The notes beneath the pieces were generated by a model, which was not told the DNA's origin, searched no databases, and was given only the letters and a program-made list of their open reading frames with translations. A stretch of 64,000 nucleotides of DNA, taken from NCBI GenBank assembly GCA_026419785.1, contig JAODTK010005525.1, forward strand, positions 372,001 through 436,000, in the 5' to 3' direction. The position numbers and the translations under genes are program-made. Each line of letters begins with the position of its first letter. The first letter of the stretch is position 1. This document shows positions 1 through 11,949 of the stretch, one piece after another. The stretch comes from Sclerodactyla briareus. Taxonomy: Eukaryota > Echinodermata > Holothuroidea > Dendrochirotida > Sclerodactylidae.

Positions 1-438
1 TAGAGATAAACAACACTAACACTAATGCCGTAGGAATGCATCTGGTAAATATCCAGTGCTGTCCGTACTCAATCGGCTCAAAGTGCAGCCTCCGAATCGT
101 GACTCGATCAGGATCGGTTCGACTCGCCTTCAAGGACTCGGATTCAGGACTTCGGTTTTTTTTTCCAGTACGAGTCTAGAGATGAATTGTTTGATATTCT
201 ACTCACCCTTTTTGTCATTTAGGAATATAACTGTATGTATTGTAAATTCCCCCCATTGTAGCATATTCAGTCATTGCGTTTTACAGGTCTGAGGCAGTTT
301 CGAAGAATGGGGATAACGACCATAGGTTTCAGAAGCTTTCTAGTGAAAAAATTCTCTGATTGTTTTATGGAATGTGGAACTTTATTTGTGAGCCCCTCAC
401 CAAATTTTCACCTTATCTTTTTTGCAGAAGTAAGCGAA
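1..438 (+). repeat. Dispersed repeat, copy 1 (GACTC-rich flank)
   Basis: This stretch matches 56500-56830 in the same direction. Shared landmarks in order are a 'gctgt...gtactc' region, GGACTC-rich sequence, a pyrimidine tract, a 'tttttgtcattt' block, and 'aggcagtt' followed by 'cataggtttcaga' and 'tttctagt'. The two copies differ by many small indels. The right-hand part of the repeat (position 1300 onward, 'acccactgtgctaccttatcgcg') also matches 56838-56865, so an (AT)n tract and about 650 bp of other sequence lie inside copy 1. No protein is supported. Confidence 0.6.
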
Positions 439-546
439 ATATATATATATATATATATATGAATATATATATATGAATATATATATATATATATTATATA
501 TATATATATATCTATATATATATATATCTATATATATATATATATA

Positions 547-599
<53 letters not shown>

Positions 600-645
600 A
601 TATATATATATATATATATATCTATATATATATATATATATATAT
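439..645. repeat. (AT)n microsatellite
   Basis: About 207 bp of nearly pure AT dinucleotide with scattered TCTA and GAAT interruptions. Open frames here are only repeated Tyr-Ile codons and are not genes. Confidence 0.98.
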
Positions 646-1340
646 GTCAAATTTCGTCTAGCTTGTATAGTGTGTCAAATTGTCAAGGGACCCTGATTGA
701 CGGTGGTTAGGCCCTCATGAATACCAGTGTGTTTTCACTTCAGTTCCATGAGCTCAACATGTGATTGTTCATCCAGGTGTCCATTTAATCGTACAACATA
801 GATTCAACTGTTGTGCGATGTGCACTACCAGTGCACGCGTCACACAATATTGTGTAGAATCTTGTGAGTGATGCTGTCTATACTTGAGTGCGTTGAAACG
901 TCGCCCCCCCCCAAATAAAGTTAATAGTACAGCTTCCCTCGTTAGAAACTAGATGAATTGGTGGCACTTATTAAGATCGAATGTGTCAAAATAACACATG
1001 GACTCATGGACTCCGACTCTTACTCGTGCTAGGACTCACACTGGAGCACTGGATTCCGGAATCGGACTCACTGTGACTGTGACTCTGACTCGCTACAGCC
1101 TGTATCAAGCATGTGTGAAACGGGCAGACGGGGCTCGATTTCAATCTCCATTGATCGTTTAAATAGTGTGGAGGTGTCGAATCCTCAAGATTGGTCGGAA
1201 GCCCAAATATTGGCCTATTCACGAGGAAAATGTTGTTTTGTGTATTGTGAGTTCATCCGCAATCATGATTTTTTTCAAATTATCTGTTATGTAATTTCGT
1301 GTATTATGTATGAGTGTATGTAATGTACCCACTGTGCTAC
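646..1340 (+). repeat. GACTC-rich sequence and right end of dispersed repeat
   Basis: Positions 1003-1095 are dense in GGACTC/GACTC motifs, like those at 100-150 and 56583-56645. The stretch 1300-1345 ('gtaatgtacccactgtgctaccttatcgcg' in outline) aligns with 56835-56865. The remainder (646-1000) is unassigned, with a short poly-C run at 904-911. Confidence 0.45.
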
Positions 1341-2158
1341 CTTATCGCGTACCTGAGAGGACGGCCCCACCATTTTTTTTTTGGGGGGGGAGGGGGTGGG
1401 GGCTTCAGGAGGTGATGACTATCTTAGCCGAGCGCCACCACGAATTGGCGCGCAATGTACATAAAAAATTTCTTCAAAAGTAGCAGGAAACGGCACACCA
1501 CTTTCTCGTTCCTTATGGAAGTAAAGCAATACCCACAAAATTTACAAAATCTCCCAACTCTTCTATTTCTGGAAATATTCGCTTGATAGGCTTCTGGCTA
1601 CAATTCAATTCTTTGACACCCCGTGAAATTATGCATCACAAATGATTTACCAGGGTATCCCAATGAATGGTGGTTAGATGTCCCATGTGTGTGACTTCGT
1701 GTTCCGTGATCTGTCTAAGCTGCGCGACCCATGTGATGCCACCCTCAAATGTTTTAAAGTGTTCTCAGTAACAAATTGGGAGCTTCATGGCAGATGGTAA
1801 TTTTCATTCAAATAATTGAATTCGCCTTGAATGAAGAAAAATGAATAATTTAAAACCTCACCACAGTATGTTGAACGATTCATTCTAGATATCAGAGCGG
1901 CCATCATTGTGGAGTGGACCGAAACTACGCGAAGACTTCTCACTCAGATTCTCTTCTCCACCACCCATGTTTAAGCGCGGCTTTATACTAATCAAGCGAA
2001 GAGGCTCCCTTACTTTGCCGCGCAGGCGTGCGAAATTTTTAAAGTTAGGTCTTCTCAAATGCCAATGTGATCTTCCAGTTTTCATGTAATAATTCAAAAA
2101 TGATTGAAGCATAAGTATGAATTCACCTTAGCCCTCTACGTTCTTGCGATTTCAAAGG
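1341..2158. other. Unassigned intergenic stretch
   Basis: A G-run (1382-1400) and otherwise mixed sequence. Overlapping open frames of 60-75 codons on both strands at 1885-2112 show no recognisable domain and are probably chance. Confidence 0.4.
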
Positions 2159-2160
2159 TA

Positions 2161-2200
2161 CCCTACGCGAGCGGCACATTGGTTTCCGCGTAGCGTAGGG
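2161..2200. repeat. Short inverted repeat (hairpin)
   Basis: Arms 2161-2174 (ccctacgcgagcgg) and 2186-2200 (ccgcgtagcgtaggg) pair over about 13 bp with one bulge around an 11-nt loop. A poly-T run follows at 2206. No poly-T-dependent termination is implied in a eukaryote. It may be the end of a small transposon. Confidence 0.6.
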
Positions 2201-2555
2201 ATTGTTTTTTTATTTAATAAATTTTCACTATGGAATGCCAATGGTGATTTCCCAGAATAGCTACTTCTCAACTAAGTAACCTATTTCATATTAACAAATT
2301 GTCGAGAATTTCACTCATATCTAATAAGTGAATTTCATGAAATCGGGCTTACTTGAAATTTGAGGTCATAATGGAGGGCGCCCCGAATGGGAGATTTGGG
2401 CAATTTTTTTTTCAAAGTGTAGTGAAAGATGTCATATTAATCTGTAAATTGGCACGGGGTATCGGATTCAGGCATGTTCAGCTCGATCGGAGCTAACCGT
2501 TCGCGAGTAACGCTTCTCCAAAAAACAAATTACGGGCGTTTCCTTACTTGTTTAT

Positions 2556-2689
2556 AAAAACAATATTACAGCAACGCGGGTCTCATATTCGTAATCAGCA
2601 TGGAATTTTCTTCCAAATGATATAATGTTCTTACTTTTTATAAAAAACACAATATTACGCAACGCGGGTCTCATATGCGTAATCAGCAT
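2556..2689 (+). repeat. Tandem duplication, ~86-bp period
   Basis: Two copies of a ~46-bp core (2556-2601 and 2642-2689) share 'aatattac', 'gcaacgcgggtctcatat' and 'cgtaatcagcat' in order, separated by about 40 bp of less similar sequence. Confidence 0.75.
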
Positions 2690-3885
2690 AAAAGTGTGTG
2701 ATTCCCGACCCCCACCCCAGTACACTAATGTACACAAACACTGACTATTCCTGAAATTTTCGTTTCGGCAAATGACTTTTATGCGAATAGGTTTCAGGTC
2801 ACGTGACGCAAAGTGGGTGGCGTTACGAGCAGGGGGTAAATGGGGGCTGAAAAATAAAGTTGCGTGAAAAGTTCCAAATTTCACTAGGTATTGCAGATCT
2901 AGGTCGAATTTTGCAGACCGATATGACCTTGTTCGACTGTTCGGGCCATTTTTTTTTTTGAGAGACACAGAGGCACCGCATTTTAAACAATTGAGCATTT
3001 TCACAGCACGATAAATTCAACGAAATCATTTCATTTCAGTGCAATGTACCCTCCCAGAGCTGTAAAACGGTTTTCCCCACCCCCCCGTTACTATTGACAC
3101 ATGGGACTGTGCGTCGGGTGGATCGGCGCCCACTACTGACGTATCGTCATATATCAATCACATTGTTTCTGTCCTTTAGTTTTCGAGTTTGCCCATCTTA
3201 CAAGCGCAAGAAATAAATTTTCAAACTCTTTCCTCTGGGAGCTATTCAGGCATGAAAAGTTTCCCCCTGGCGGTGGGTTCTTCAATTCCGTTAAGAATCA
3301 ACAATATCAACAATATATCAACAATGCACGACAAGCCCAGTTAAACTGAATATGAACTAATTAGGCAATCGGCAATTTGCCCCAATTTTAGGGGCGTAGT
3401 GCAAAGACTCTTATAGGTATAGAGTACGGCTACTGTCATGCATTAAGAACTAGGCACGTCATATCTTTGAAAGTACCACTATTGAAATCAGCGCAAAAAG
3501 ACCCCAGATAGGAATGTTTTTGCGCACTTGTTGGATCGAGGGCTTGCTTATGCGCGCCCCAGACGCCCTAATAGACGCCCTCGCCCATAACTGGGTAACG
3601 CAACAAGGGGGGTGCTATTGAGGTCCGGGGTTTCAGCATTATACGCCGGCATACCGTTTTTAGAGTCGAACTATGTCATTTCTGAGGGGGCGTCCAATTC
3701 CCCCCCCCCCAATTTTGCGCATTGTCCGCCCTGCATGCCCCTTTGGTTGAGACTGGCGACGGGGAGGCCCGACTCGAGTAGCATCCCCACCCTTTCACGC
3801 ATTCGCGACGCCCACACCTCCTCTAGGGCGATTAGCGTAACGCCCCCATAACCGTTTGTGTTTCGAAAACATTTTTTTTTTCCTC
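2690..3885. other. Unassigned intergenic stretch with poly-C tracts
   Basis: Contains a poly-T run (2949-2961), a poly-C run (3080-3087), repeated 'caacaatat' words (3299-3326) and a poly-C run (3700-3710). Overlapping minus-strand frames at 2552-3029 give no recognisable protein. I see no gene here. Confidence 0.4.
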
Positions 3886-3888
3886 AGA

Positions 3889-4062
3889 TTGTTACATACT
3901 GTGGGGGTCCAAGTTGTTCACATTTGGACACTTTGAGAGTGTTACATTTTGGGCAGAATGTTGTTACATTTTGGACCCGCCTTCCAAATTGTTTGCTTTG
4001 GTCAAAAGGTTGTTACATTTTGGAATCAGTTGTTTACAGTTTGGTCAATTGTTTTACATAAT
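3889..4062 (+). repeat. Degenerate minisatellite with GTTACATTTTGG core
   Basis: The word 'gttacattttgg' or a one- to three-base variant recurs at about 3890, 3918, 3941, 3963, 4011, 4033 and 4051, mixed with 'tttggtca' and 'caaattgttt'. The spacing is irregular (about 20-50 bp), as in an old decayed tandem array. Three overlapping frames here are by-products of the repeat. Confidence 0.55.
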
Positions 4063-4164
4063 GTGGGTCGTAACATCTATGGCCGCAACATCCGGCTGAA
4101 CACTGGTAGCAAACCCCCGCAGCGCAGGTGCCTGGCTGGTACCCCTTAGCACATCGACAGTGAG

Positions 4165-4242
4165 TATGCCTGTATGTATGTATGTAATGTATGTAGTACG
4201 TATGTATTATGTAGTATGGTATGATGTATGTATGTATGTATG
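4165..4242. repeat. (TATG)n microsatellite
   Basis: Imperfect tetranucleotide array of tatg/gtat words with indels. Confidence 0.9.
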
Positions 4243-4469
4243 CCTGCACTCCTAGACACTACCTTAAGGCGTACTGCGTCTGTTATGGCGACAGCCACCG
4301 CTCGGGCCTCTCGGAGCACCAGGAGGTCGAAACTTACAGTAGGCTTGTGAAGGGGATAAACCAGATCGGGAGCAGAGGACCGAAAGCAAGAAGCCTTACC
4401 AAAAGACTCGGCGTCAAGGGGGATTCATAGCGTTTTTGTCTGTTTTTATCAGATTCTAGTAGTGAGAGT

Positions 4470-7020
4470 CCACGAGGCGACATTCAGTTGGCAGGTCCCT
4501 CAGGAATAATTTCCTTGTTAAGTGTATAAATCTTCATGTATAGAAGTACGGTCGTCGTCTCTAGGATCAACTCAACAGTTGTGTAGCTAGGTGCTTCAAT
4601 AGCAGTGCGTAGGGCAAGGGTTAATGGATGCGCTCAAGTCTGTTAAACTTATGGTTGTAAGGTTTACAAGAGTGCAGCTGCGTACCGAGTTTCGGGCGGA
4701 TTAGTGTTTCTATATTTTGACGCCAGTATTTTGACTAATATAAGAGTTAGTGTGAAGTAAACGGGAGACCTAGCAATCCTGCCCCAGGCTTTGGCTATAC
4801 CACCTTGTCAAGGTGAGGCGTAAAGGTAAGGTGGGAGTCAAAATCAACCCGAAGGAAGCGGGCACTATTAACACGAGGAATACGCTTTTAAGAGAGTATT
4901 TACAGGCTCAGGGGAGTACCTTTATCAGGATACAATCTGACTAAGTTGATTTCCGGGTTGATCTTCACCCTCCATAGACAGCACCCTGCTTCGATGGTTT
5001 CAAGAATGGGTTTGGAGTTTTTTTTCCATTTATTTAAAGAGTTTTATAGAGAGGTGTCAATAGAGGCATGTCACCGCAACTTGAGTCCAGGAAACTCTGT
5101 TATTGGGATCAGCAGGGATGTCATTGACGTAGATATATAGAGAGGGGATGATACATATTTTTGGCCGGCCTGTTGAGCTGAACAAGGTCTAGAAATGCAA
5201 CCGTTTGTGAGGGATTACATGGATCGTCCATTAACAAATGAGCAGGTAGTCCAGGTGAAGGAATCGGGGAGGTTCAATTTGCAACAGTTTGTTATTTTCA
5301 GACCATTGTGCCAAGTTTGGTCGAAGGCCTTTTCAGCATCGAGGAAGGCGACTAGAGTGGATTGCCTCCGCTTCAATCCCAGTTAGATATTTCGGTTGAT
5401 GATAATAGGGGGACGGACAAGGACGCCGTAAGCGAACCATACTGGTTAGCGGAGAGCAGGTTATTGTTTTTCGCAGAATGGAGGTGAGACTAGGTGGGAG
5501 ATTTTCGGTCGAATAGACTTATGGCCTATAGTTGTCCGTGTTAAGTTTGGACTTATTAGGCTTGGGGATTAATATGGTTTTTAAGCAACTTTCCAGGGAG
5601 TTGAAAGTAACCACTATGAGAAGAATTAGTAAAATAGTCGTAAGTGTATCAAGAAGCATCATCTGGGAGATGTTTCAAAGGAGATAGGTAACCCCATTAG
5701 GGCCAGGGAGAGAAGAGTTCTTAGTGCGTTTCAGGCAGTTCCCTTATTGTCCCGATCGAATAGGCTCAATCGACAGTGTTGAGTTTACTTAGGGTTGTCA
5801 AATTCTGGTTTAATTTGGGATTGTTTAAGGCTATAATCATCGCCAACCAATTTTATGAGGGCGTCATCGAAGTTTTGAGTCGTTTTTGGGGAGTTACCGA
5901 TATTCTGGACTATTGGCAATAGTCAACCTGTTCCATAGGGTCCGTGATGCTAGTATCTATTATCGGGCTTGATCAGCTCAGAGTATTTGGGACTCTGAGA
6001 TGGGTTAAGATGGGCTTTGACCTTTCAACCAGAGATTTTTGGGGTGTTTCGGATTCATGGTTAATATCTTTACAGATATTTCCCCAGGCTTTTTAGCCGG
6101 GAGTCTGATCTCCTTGCCAATTTGGTATTTGATGAATTTATCATGCCTCTTAATGGTGCGGGTCCCTCTGGTCGCATATAGCGTCTCCTGATTTTCCGTT
6201 TGGCCTGATGAAGGTTAGAATCTGGGAGTTTACTTTCAGGGTTTTCCTGTTAGTTTTATGATCGGACAAAGGAGAACTAATAGAGAGGTTAATCTCGAAC
6301 TAGGAATCTAGATAATTGGCGCTGGGAGGATCAAGGGAACTAAGTTTATTTTGAATGGTTTCGAACATTGCGACTACTGAAATCTTAACAGCTTTCCAGT
6401 TGGTCCTATAGGATCTCTGTTTGTACTTTTCGGTGACCCCAGGGAGCTAAAAAGAGAGTGAATTAATAATCGTCACTAGGAGGGCTGGAGTGTGGGTATC
6501 GGAGATGTGGGAAAAGGCATGTCGTTAGAAGCCATAACTAAATCGAGCAGCCCTCTAGGGCGAGGGATCAACGCCTTGTTTTGGAGTAGTGTTTAGGAAC
6601 AGTGAAGTTGTTTAATTTGTCCAGTAGGTTAGCAAATGGTTACCATAGCGGTTGGTTTTTATCACCAACGCAAAAGATGGTTGATGAAGTTTACAATCCC
6701 CAATCATAATAGTATTGGATTTATACATTTTTAATAATCAGTCATTCACTAAAGTGCGAGGGGGGTTATAGTAGTAGATTTGGATCGGCTTATTGTTGTG
6801 CCGAGCATGTTGACGCATTGCTGGGTGTCAGGGGGAGTTAATAGTAATGGCGGTCGCACTGATGATTCCCTGTTTGACGCCAACAAGGACTCCTTTGCCA
6901 AAAGGTGACATTGTCATTGTGAGTCAGTTGTGAATGAGTGATATTCTGGTCAGTTTCAGCTCGTGAACATGATGTACTTGACACCACCTCATGGTAGATG
7001 GTGTCATAGTAATACATGAC
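4470..7020 (-). mobile_element. Decayed LINE retrotransposon: AP-like endonuclease and reverse transcriptase
   Basis: Read on the minus strand, the order is that of a non-LTR retrotransposon. Endonuclease-like peptides lie at about 6900-6510: NTIMIGDCKLHQPSF corresponds to the GDFNAHH motif with Asn lost, and GLLDLVMASNDMPF follows. Reverse transcriptase follows at about 5390-5100: STLVAFLDAEKAFDQTWH carries the first catalytic Asp, then SFVNGRS, then SLYIYVNDIPADPN. A thumb-like region (IRPKL, NHKFNRLERIH) lies near 4690-4620 and IHEDLYT-LNKEI near 4530. The second catalytic motif (xADD) is not recognisable. At least six stops or frameshifts make it non-functional. The KAFDxxWH and YVNDIP motifs suggest the Jockey side of the LINE tree. 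The ends are not defined. Confidence 0.85.
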
Positions 7021-7190
7021 TACATAGGCACTATTTTGGGGTCACGTGAGAGGCGAGAGAGGTAAAAATGGCAGAATCAGATACATTAAACGTTTCAAAT
7101 ATTGTCTATTAAGTTGACATTTAGTGTGTATCTTCCTCATTAAGACTAAGGAAATATGTTGCTTGATCAAGATCAAGATCAAGCGTATTT
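7021..7190 (-). other. Probable 5' flank of the minus-strand LINE
   Basis: No protein motif is seen. A 'gatcaagatcaagatcaag' triplication lies at 7167-7187. The LINE start cannot be placed. Confidence 0.3.
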
Positions 7191-7344
7191 CTGTGGAAAA
7201 TGAGATCTGTCAGACATTCCCTATGTTGCCCACAATAGCTGGTACAACATCTACCCATTTTGATTGTGACCGGTCGAAGGTTGTCAGGAAGTTAGTCCAA
7301 TGAATCATTAAGCCATCCGGCTCTCTGCTTTTCCTCCCCGACAG
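7191..7344 (+). repeat. Terminal part of ~300-bp repeat family
   Basis: Matches 57230-57360 and the ends of other copies: 'gtcagacattccctatgttgccca', then 'ttgtcaggaagt', 'aatcattaagcc-atcc-ggct'. The hairpin at 7310-7322 is a degenerate form of AAGCC-TTTT-GGCTT. It runs straight into a pyrimidine tract ending in AG at 7344. Confidence 0.6.
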
Positions 7345-7425
7345 GTTTTCACAAGACGTTGACGTATTGACAGTGGACCCTGACGATTCATTCAAGAGCA
7401 GAGAAATCTACAAGACGACTTCAAG
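7345..7425 (+). other. Exon-like duplicated segment, copy 1
   Basis: An 81-bp open segment (27 codons) is preceded by a pyrimidine tract and acceptor-like 'cccgacag' and followed by donor-like 'AAG|gtacga'. It reads SQDVDVLTVDPDDSFK and onward without a stop. The copy at 57361-57448 has the same boundaries ('ccccatag' before, 'AAG|gtatga' after) and an identical 27-bp core encoding VDPDDSFK. The protein family is not recognised. It could be a coding exon carried by or next to a repeat, or a repeat that resembles an exon. Confidence 0.4.
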
Positions 7426-7640
7426 GTACGATAAATCGTTCGTTACTCTCTACTGCTTTCCTTGATTTTTTCACAAGGCGTTTCTGCTATTTGATTAGCT
7501 AATGAGAGCAATCGATGATGAATCGATGTTAGAGATAGGCAAAAGACATTTTACCCAACCTTGTCACCCCGCGTGCGTCAATGAATTTGAAAGAGGAACA
7601 GTACATGAAATCAAACGAGAGCTCAAAAGTCAGCTATGGT
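7426..7640 (+). repeat. Downstream flank shared with 57449-57690
   Basis: Shared landmarks after the donor-like site are 'ataatcgttcgt', 'tactt/tactgc', 'aatgagag', 'atcgatgtt', 'gttagagat-ggc', 'aaagac' and 'tgaaatttgaaa'. Homology therefore continues about 200 bp past the exon-like segment, so a multi-kilobase unit was copied rather than an isolated exon. Confidence 0.5.
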
Positions 7641-8798
7641 TTATTGGTCTTTGTAAGCATCGTAGGAATTGATTCATCGTTGTTCGGATTTTGTTTATGT
7701 GATATAGGAGTAAAGCAGTTTTAGAATTTGAGCTCAACATGTGTCCCCGGAAAACATTGTGTTTGACTAATTTAATCGACTGGTGTCGCGATATCACCAG
7801 TAAACGCATTGCACCTAGATTCCGGGATTGGTGATGGAAGTTTGTGGTGAACCGGTTTACATTATAAGAATACTCAGTTGTAAATGCAGGCGAGAAGCCT
7901 CTGCTTTGGCAGAAAGTCACTGGTACTTTCTCGTATCAATTCTTAGACCTACATCATGAGACTTTAGTATAATTGCAGATAATCATTAGGGCGGGAAATG
8001 ATTGTTTTTGCTGATAATGGCAAATATCCGATATTTCCCCACAAGCGTCATTGCAGCCTCTTATAGCTAATTGCTGGCAGACGTTGAGAAAATGTTGAAG
8101 TCCTCTCAATTAATTTCTAAATCATTGGAATTGCTGAAGCTAACAAGAAAAAGGATCGCTAGATTTATTGTTGAAAAGGCACTACGATCAATTATCGATA
8201 GGATTATAGATCCCAATGCGTAAACTATTATGGACCGAATAATGAAGACAGTAGGACCACATCTTTAGCATGCAATGAAACTATTGACTAAGCTAATATT
8301 TTTCTGTAGATGCTGCACTTTTCTCATGGGTATATGTGGAGATGCCATGGTAGGGTGATTATTAACACCCCTCCGCAAGCCGCGATACCGTATACCACAG
8401 GTACCGCGGTAGGGCCTACGCCAGGTGGAACAAACCAACTGGCAATGCAACCGATTTACTGGACCATTAGGTGCTGATCGTATGGCGACATCACTTCTTC
8501 ACATTAATGTTGCGGGCCAATTAGGCATTGATTGGGCATGAGTAGTAAATTAGATTTATACAGTTAATCGCGGGGCGTTCGGGGATCGAGGAACAGAAAG
8601 GTTTCAGATCATTGTTTACTAGGACAGTCAGAATGCCAAATTCTTATAGGCTCCTGGGCGAATGTAAGGTAAGTGTACTGATACTTGCGGACGGATGTAA
8701 GATGGACGAGCCATGGTAGACAACGACTACATAGGGGAAATATACAGACCAGCAGGTGGGTGGGTAGATTGCTATATGGACGGATATGTTGTCTGTGT
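7641..8798. other. Unassigned intergenic stretch
   Basis: No convincing gene. Minus-strand open frames at 7630-7920 (96 codons) and 8265-8450 (61 codons) have no recognisable domain. Confidence 0.4.
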
Positions 8799-8919
8799 AA
8801 TAATAATATAATAATAAAAATAAAAATAAAAATAATATAAATAATAATAATAATAATAATATAATAATAATAAAATACTAATAATACTAATATAATAATA
8901 ATAATATATAATATAATGA
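8799..8919. repeat. (AAT)n microsatellite
   Basis: About 120 bp of imperfect ATA/AAT trinucleotide with AAAAT interruptions. Confidence 0.95.
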
Positions 8920-8989
8920 TAATCTAATCAATGGTGCCTTTTAAGGCGCAAAATCTACCGATAATTGCTGCTTAGTGTTACCGAGGTAA

Positions 8990-9870
8990 ACAAATGCGAG
9001 AAAGGACGCCTAGAAAAGACATGCTAGATGAATTCAGCGATGGGCCAAACCTACATTGCCTAAAAACACATCCATTGAAGAAAAATGTACTTGATTCCTA
9101 TTGTTTTGGTTCAAGTCAGATGTCATCAGAGGTCAAGGGAGTCAAGTCTGAAAATCTTGTACAAGATAAGCCTAGAATGGCTGGTCCGATCAGGTTGGAA
9201 TTTTGTATGCACCTTTCTTATGAGGAGACAATGACTCTATTGTTTTGGGGCTGATCATAGGTCCTCTGAGATTTTTCTCTTTCTTTTTCTTCTGCCAATT
9301 TTTTACGTTAACACGAAGACTCCTCCCACTAGATGGGGAAGCTCATAATTTGTTATGTGTGTGTTCCCTATAGTACGTACATGATCCCCTCTTGTTTTGG
9401 GGGGCCATGTCCAGGTCATACTGAGGTCCAGGGAGGTAAAGATTCTGAAAGCTTGTTAACCACGATAATCCAGAATGCCTGACCCGATCAGGTTAAATTA
9501 AGTATGCATCTTTCTTATGAAAGTGCAAGACCATAGCCTTTTTTGTGTGTGTAGACTGGGTCAGTTTCGGGAGATTGAAACTTTGAAAAGTTGATATGTT
9601 AGAGCCAACTTTAGCTTTTTAACACCATAACTCGATCCCACATGAACTGATTAAGCTCAAAATTGGTTTATGATTTCCCCATATTGAGTACATGATCTTT
9701 ATCTGTTTTGGGATCAGTAAAAAATCAGGTCGAAGAGAATTCAAAGTCCGGACATCTTATTAACACAATAAGCCCATGCAGGTGCCTGGTCTGATTCAGG
9801 TTGGAATATTGGTATGCAGCATTTTCAGGGAAGATCAAGAACCATCATGTTTTTCGGTTTTCAGTTGTAG
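8990..9870 (+). repeat. ~300-bp repeat family, three divergent units
   Basis: Three successive units share the order 'gtac-tgat...tattgttttgg', AGGTCA-like words, 'aaagtctgaaaa.cttgt', 'cacgataag.ccagaatg', 'tggtccgatcaggttg' and 'tatgcacctttcttatg'. Units begin near 9000, 9300 and 9600. They are more diverged than the copies at 29300-30400, so this is an older insertion. Confidence 0.75.
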
Positions 9871-10019
9871 ATATGGGGGATAATGAGAAGTCGTGGGTAT
9901 GTTACGTTAAGTGTTTATGTTTAATTTTACAATGCTTAGCCTAATCAAGTCTTCGGGCGTTCTGATTAGCTTATACATTATCGGTTTATATACTTCTTCC
10001 GAAATTGATACCTCCTTAT

Positions 10020-10130
10020 TACTTGTGCTATACAATGTGTTTAGGGATCACAATAGATGAAACTCTAAATTGGAAAGAGCCCCTGACGAAACGTTATTCA
10101 GTCAACCTGGGTAGATAACTAAAATGACCA
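10020..10130 (+). mobile_element. LINE C-terminal fragment
   Basis: The frame from 10043 reads LGITIDETLNWKEPLTKR and continues to a stop at about 10115. This is the KYLGVxIDExLxWKxHI segment that follows the RT palm in CR1/L2-type elements. No other LINE domain is recognisable nearby, so it is an isolated fragment. Confidence 0.65.
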
Positions 10131-11920
10131 TACACGAAAAAAATGCTTGATTGTGTTGGCGAGGGTTTGAGTTTCAATACAAGTTCCTTCCTTGACCTCA
10201 AATCGTTGTAAACGAATAACGATTAAATAGCCTTTAGAAAGATATGAAGACAGGAAACACATGATGAGAACGGCACAAATGTGCCGGTGTCTGGCAACGG
10301 GGTATGCGAAGGTGTGCGACTATCGGTGCCATGGAAACCCCTCCCAGGAAAATAAAACACTAACAACGAAATACTGGCGCCACCCTTAGGTGCCCCTACT
10401 CACATCCAATCAGTTCCCGGCGTCTCAGCTGTTGTCACTGTCCTCATCAATTGCTGTAAATCGTTCTAGGAGATTATTGTATCATGATTTGATAGTTAAA
10501 CAGCTAAATGGCAACAAAGCCCTCTGACAGGGTCACACTTCATTCACACGCAAAGCAATAGGCATTCAAACTCATTGTAACGCCTTATATGGCGTGATGT
10601 GCGTCCAGTGGATGATTTGGCCGACTACCAGAAATCAAGACAATATGTACCTGCAATCAGTCGGCAGTGGCTTTTAGATTAGTCACTCTCTGGATCCATA
10701 CATGTCCTGTGAAACATTTTAATACAGGTGTGGGCCCACGACGATTTCAATGTCAGTTCTCAACTGATAACTATTTAGATTATCACCCTGAGGGCTAAGT
10801 ATTTCACTGCTGCTGTGGATGTTTTCCTAGCATTTTAAAAAGGGCAGGGTCGATCGAAACTCTCGTTCGCCTTTATTAATCACACGGTAGGGATAATCGA
10901 CAGGTGCTTGTTGTATTATTAGCCTGAGCAAACCAATTGCTTAAGATAAGACTGATAGGAATGCTTCAGGAGATTTTGTTCAAGTTGTGTTCCTCCCCAC
11001 TCCCGCCCCCAAAGGCACTCGTGGTGTAACATATAGGTTGTCAAGTGGCGTCTCAAGTAAAACGTCAGGTCTTCCGTAGTCTTAACGCATGGCAAATCAT
11101 ACCTTGGTGCCTAAATCGTCCTTACTTTGCTCGAAACAGTAGGGGTTTCTCATTTTCTTTTCCTGGGTAATGAGCGATCACGATACAAAAACCGTTGCGA
11201 TATTATATATTCAAAGGCTTGGTTCACTCCAGGATTGAATCTGTGGCAAAACATTTGATGTGATTGTCATTGTCCCATATCGAGCCATATATGGATGGGT
11301 AAATGAAAAGGTTGGGTCACAGTGGTATCCACAAAGCCGAACAGAACTTCTCTCCCATTTAGCTATTCTTTTGAGATGTTTCAGTGCCGATAATTCAATG
11401 TCGAACATGAAATTCTTAGTGTCTTAAAGCGTTACACTCTTTCAACACAGAGGACACAACGGAGATAGCGTAGATAGATGTGGGGTTGCTTCGTACGATT
11501 AGTGTAATTGATTTTTGGTTCTTTGCAAAACACGACGAAGTCTGTCGTTATGAAAGAACTGACCCAGAGGGTCACACGGTCCTTTAATCAAATGGTTCAA
11601 ATGTCAAAGGAGTCAAAAAGTAGTCAACCAATGTAGTTTGCACAGACACACAAATTCCGCATAACGCCACCCCTTTGAAACTCTTTTCCGGTGCGAGATA
11701 TATGAAGATTTAAATTTCAAGCAGCATTGTTTTTAGAGGCTGTTTTTCTCTTTTTAACAGCGGACAATCCGGCGCCGGCTTGGGAAACTTTTTCAAATGT
11801 TTTAGAGGCTGTTTTATAAAAAACAATTATTAAAAACTTTTACATGGACATCGACTGCTATATCGCGTATTATAAGAATGGCAGTGGTTTTTTGTGCGGC
11901 AGTGGCAATTGACCTAGTGA
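10131..11920. other. Unassigned intergenic stretch
   Basis: No recognisable gene. The phrase 'ttttagaggctgtttt' occurs twice (about 11730 and 11800), a local duplication. A minus-strand frame at 11211-11408 (65 codons) is not recognisable. Confidence 0.4.
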
Positions 11921-11949
11921 TATGGGCGGCACAAAATATCTGACATATC

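Noticed and set aside
473-661. 62-codon Tyr-Ile frame
   Set aside because: Pure translation of the (AT)n microsatellite.
2552-3004. 150-codon minus-strand frame
   Set aside because: Overlaps a tandem duplication and a poly-T run, with no domain-like pattern. Length is within chance for this many kilobases.
4034-4249. Minus-strand frame with a Cys-rich middle
   Set aside because: Half of it is microsatellite translation, the Cys spacing matches no family I know, and no splice or repeat support was found.
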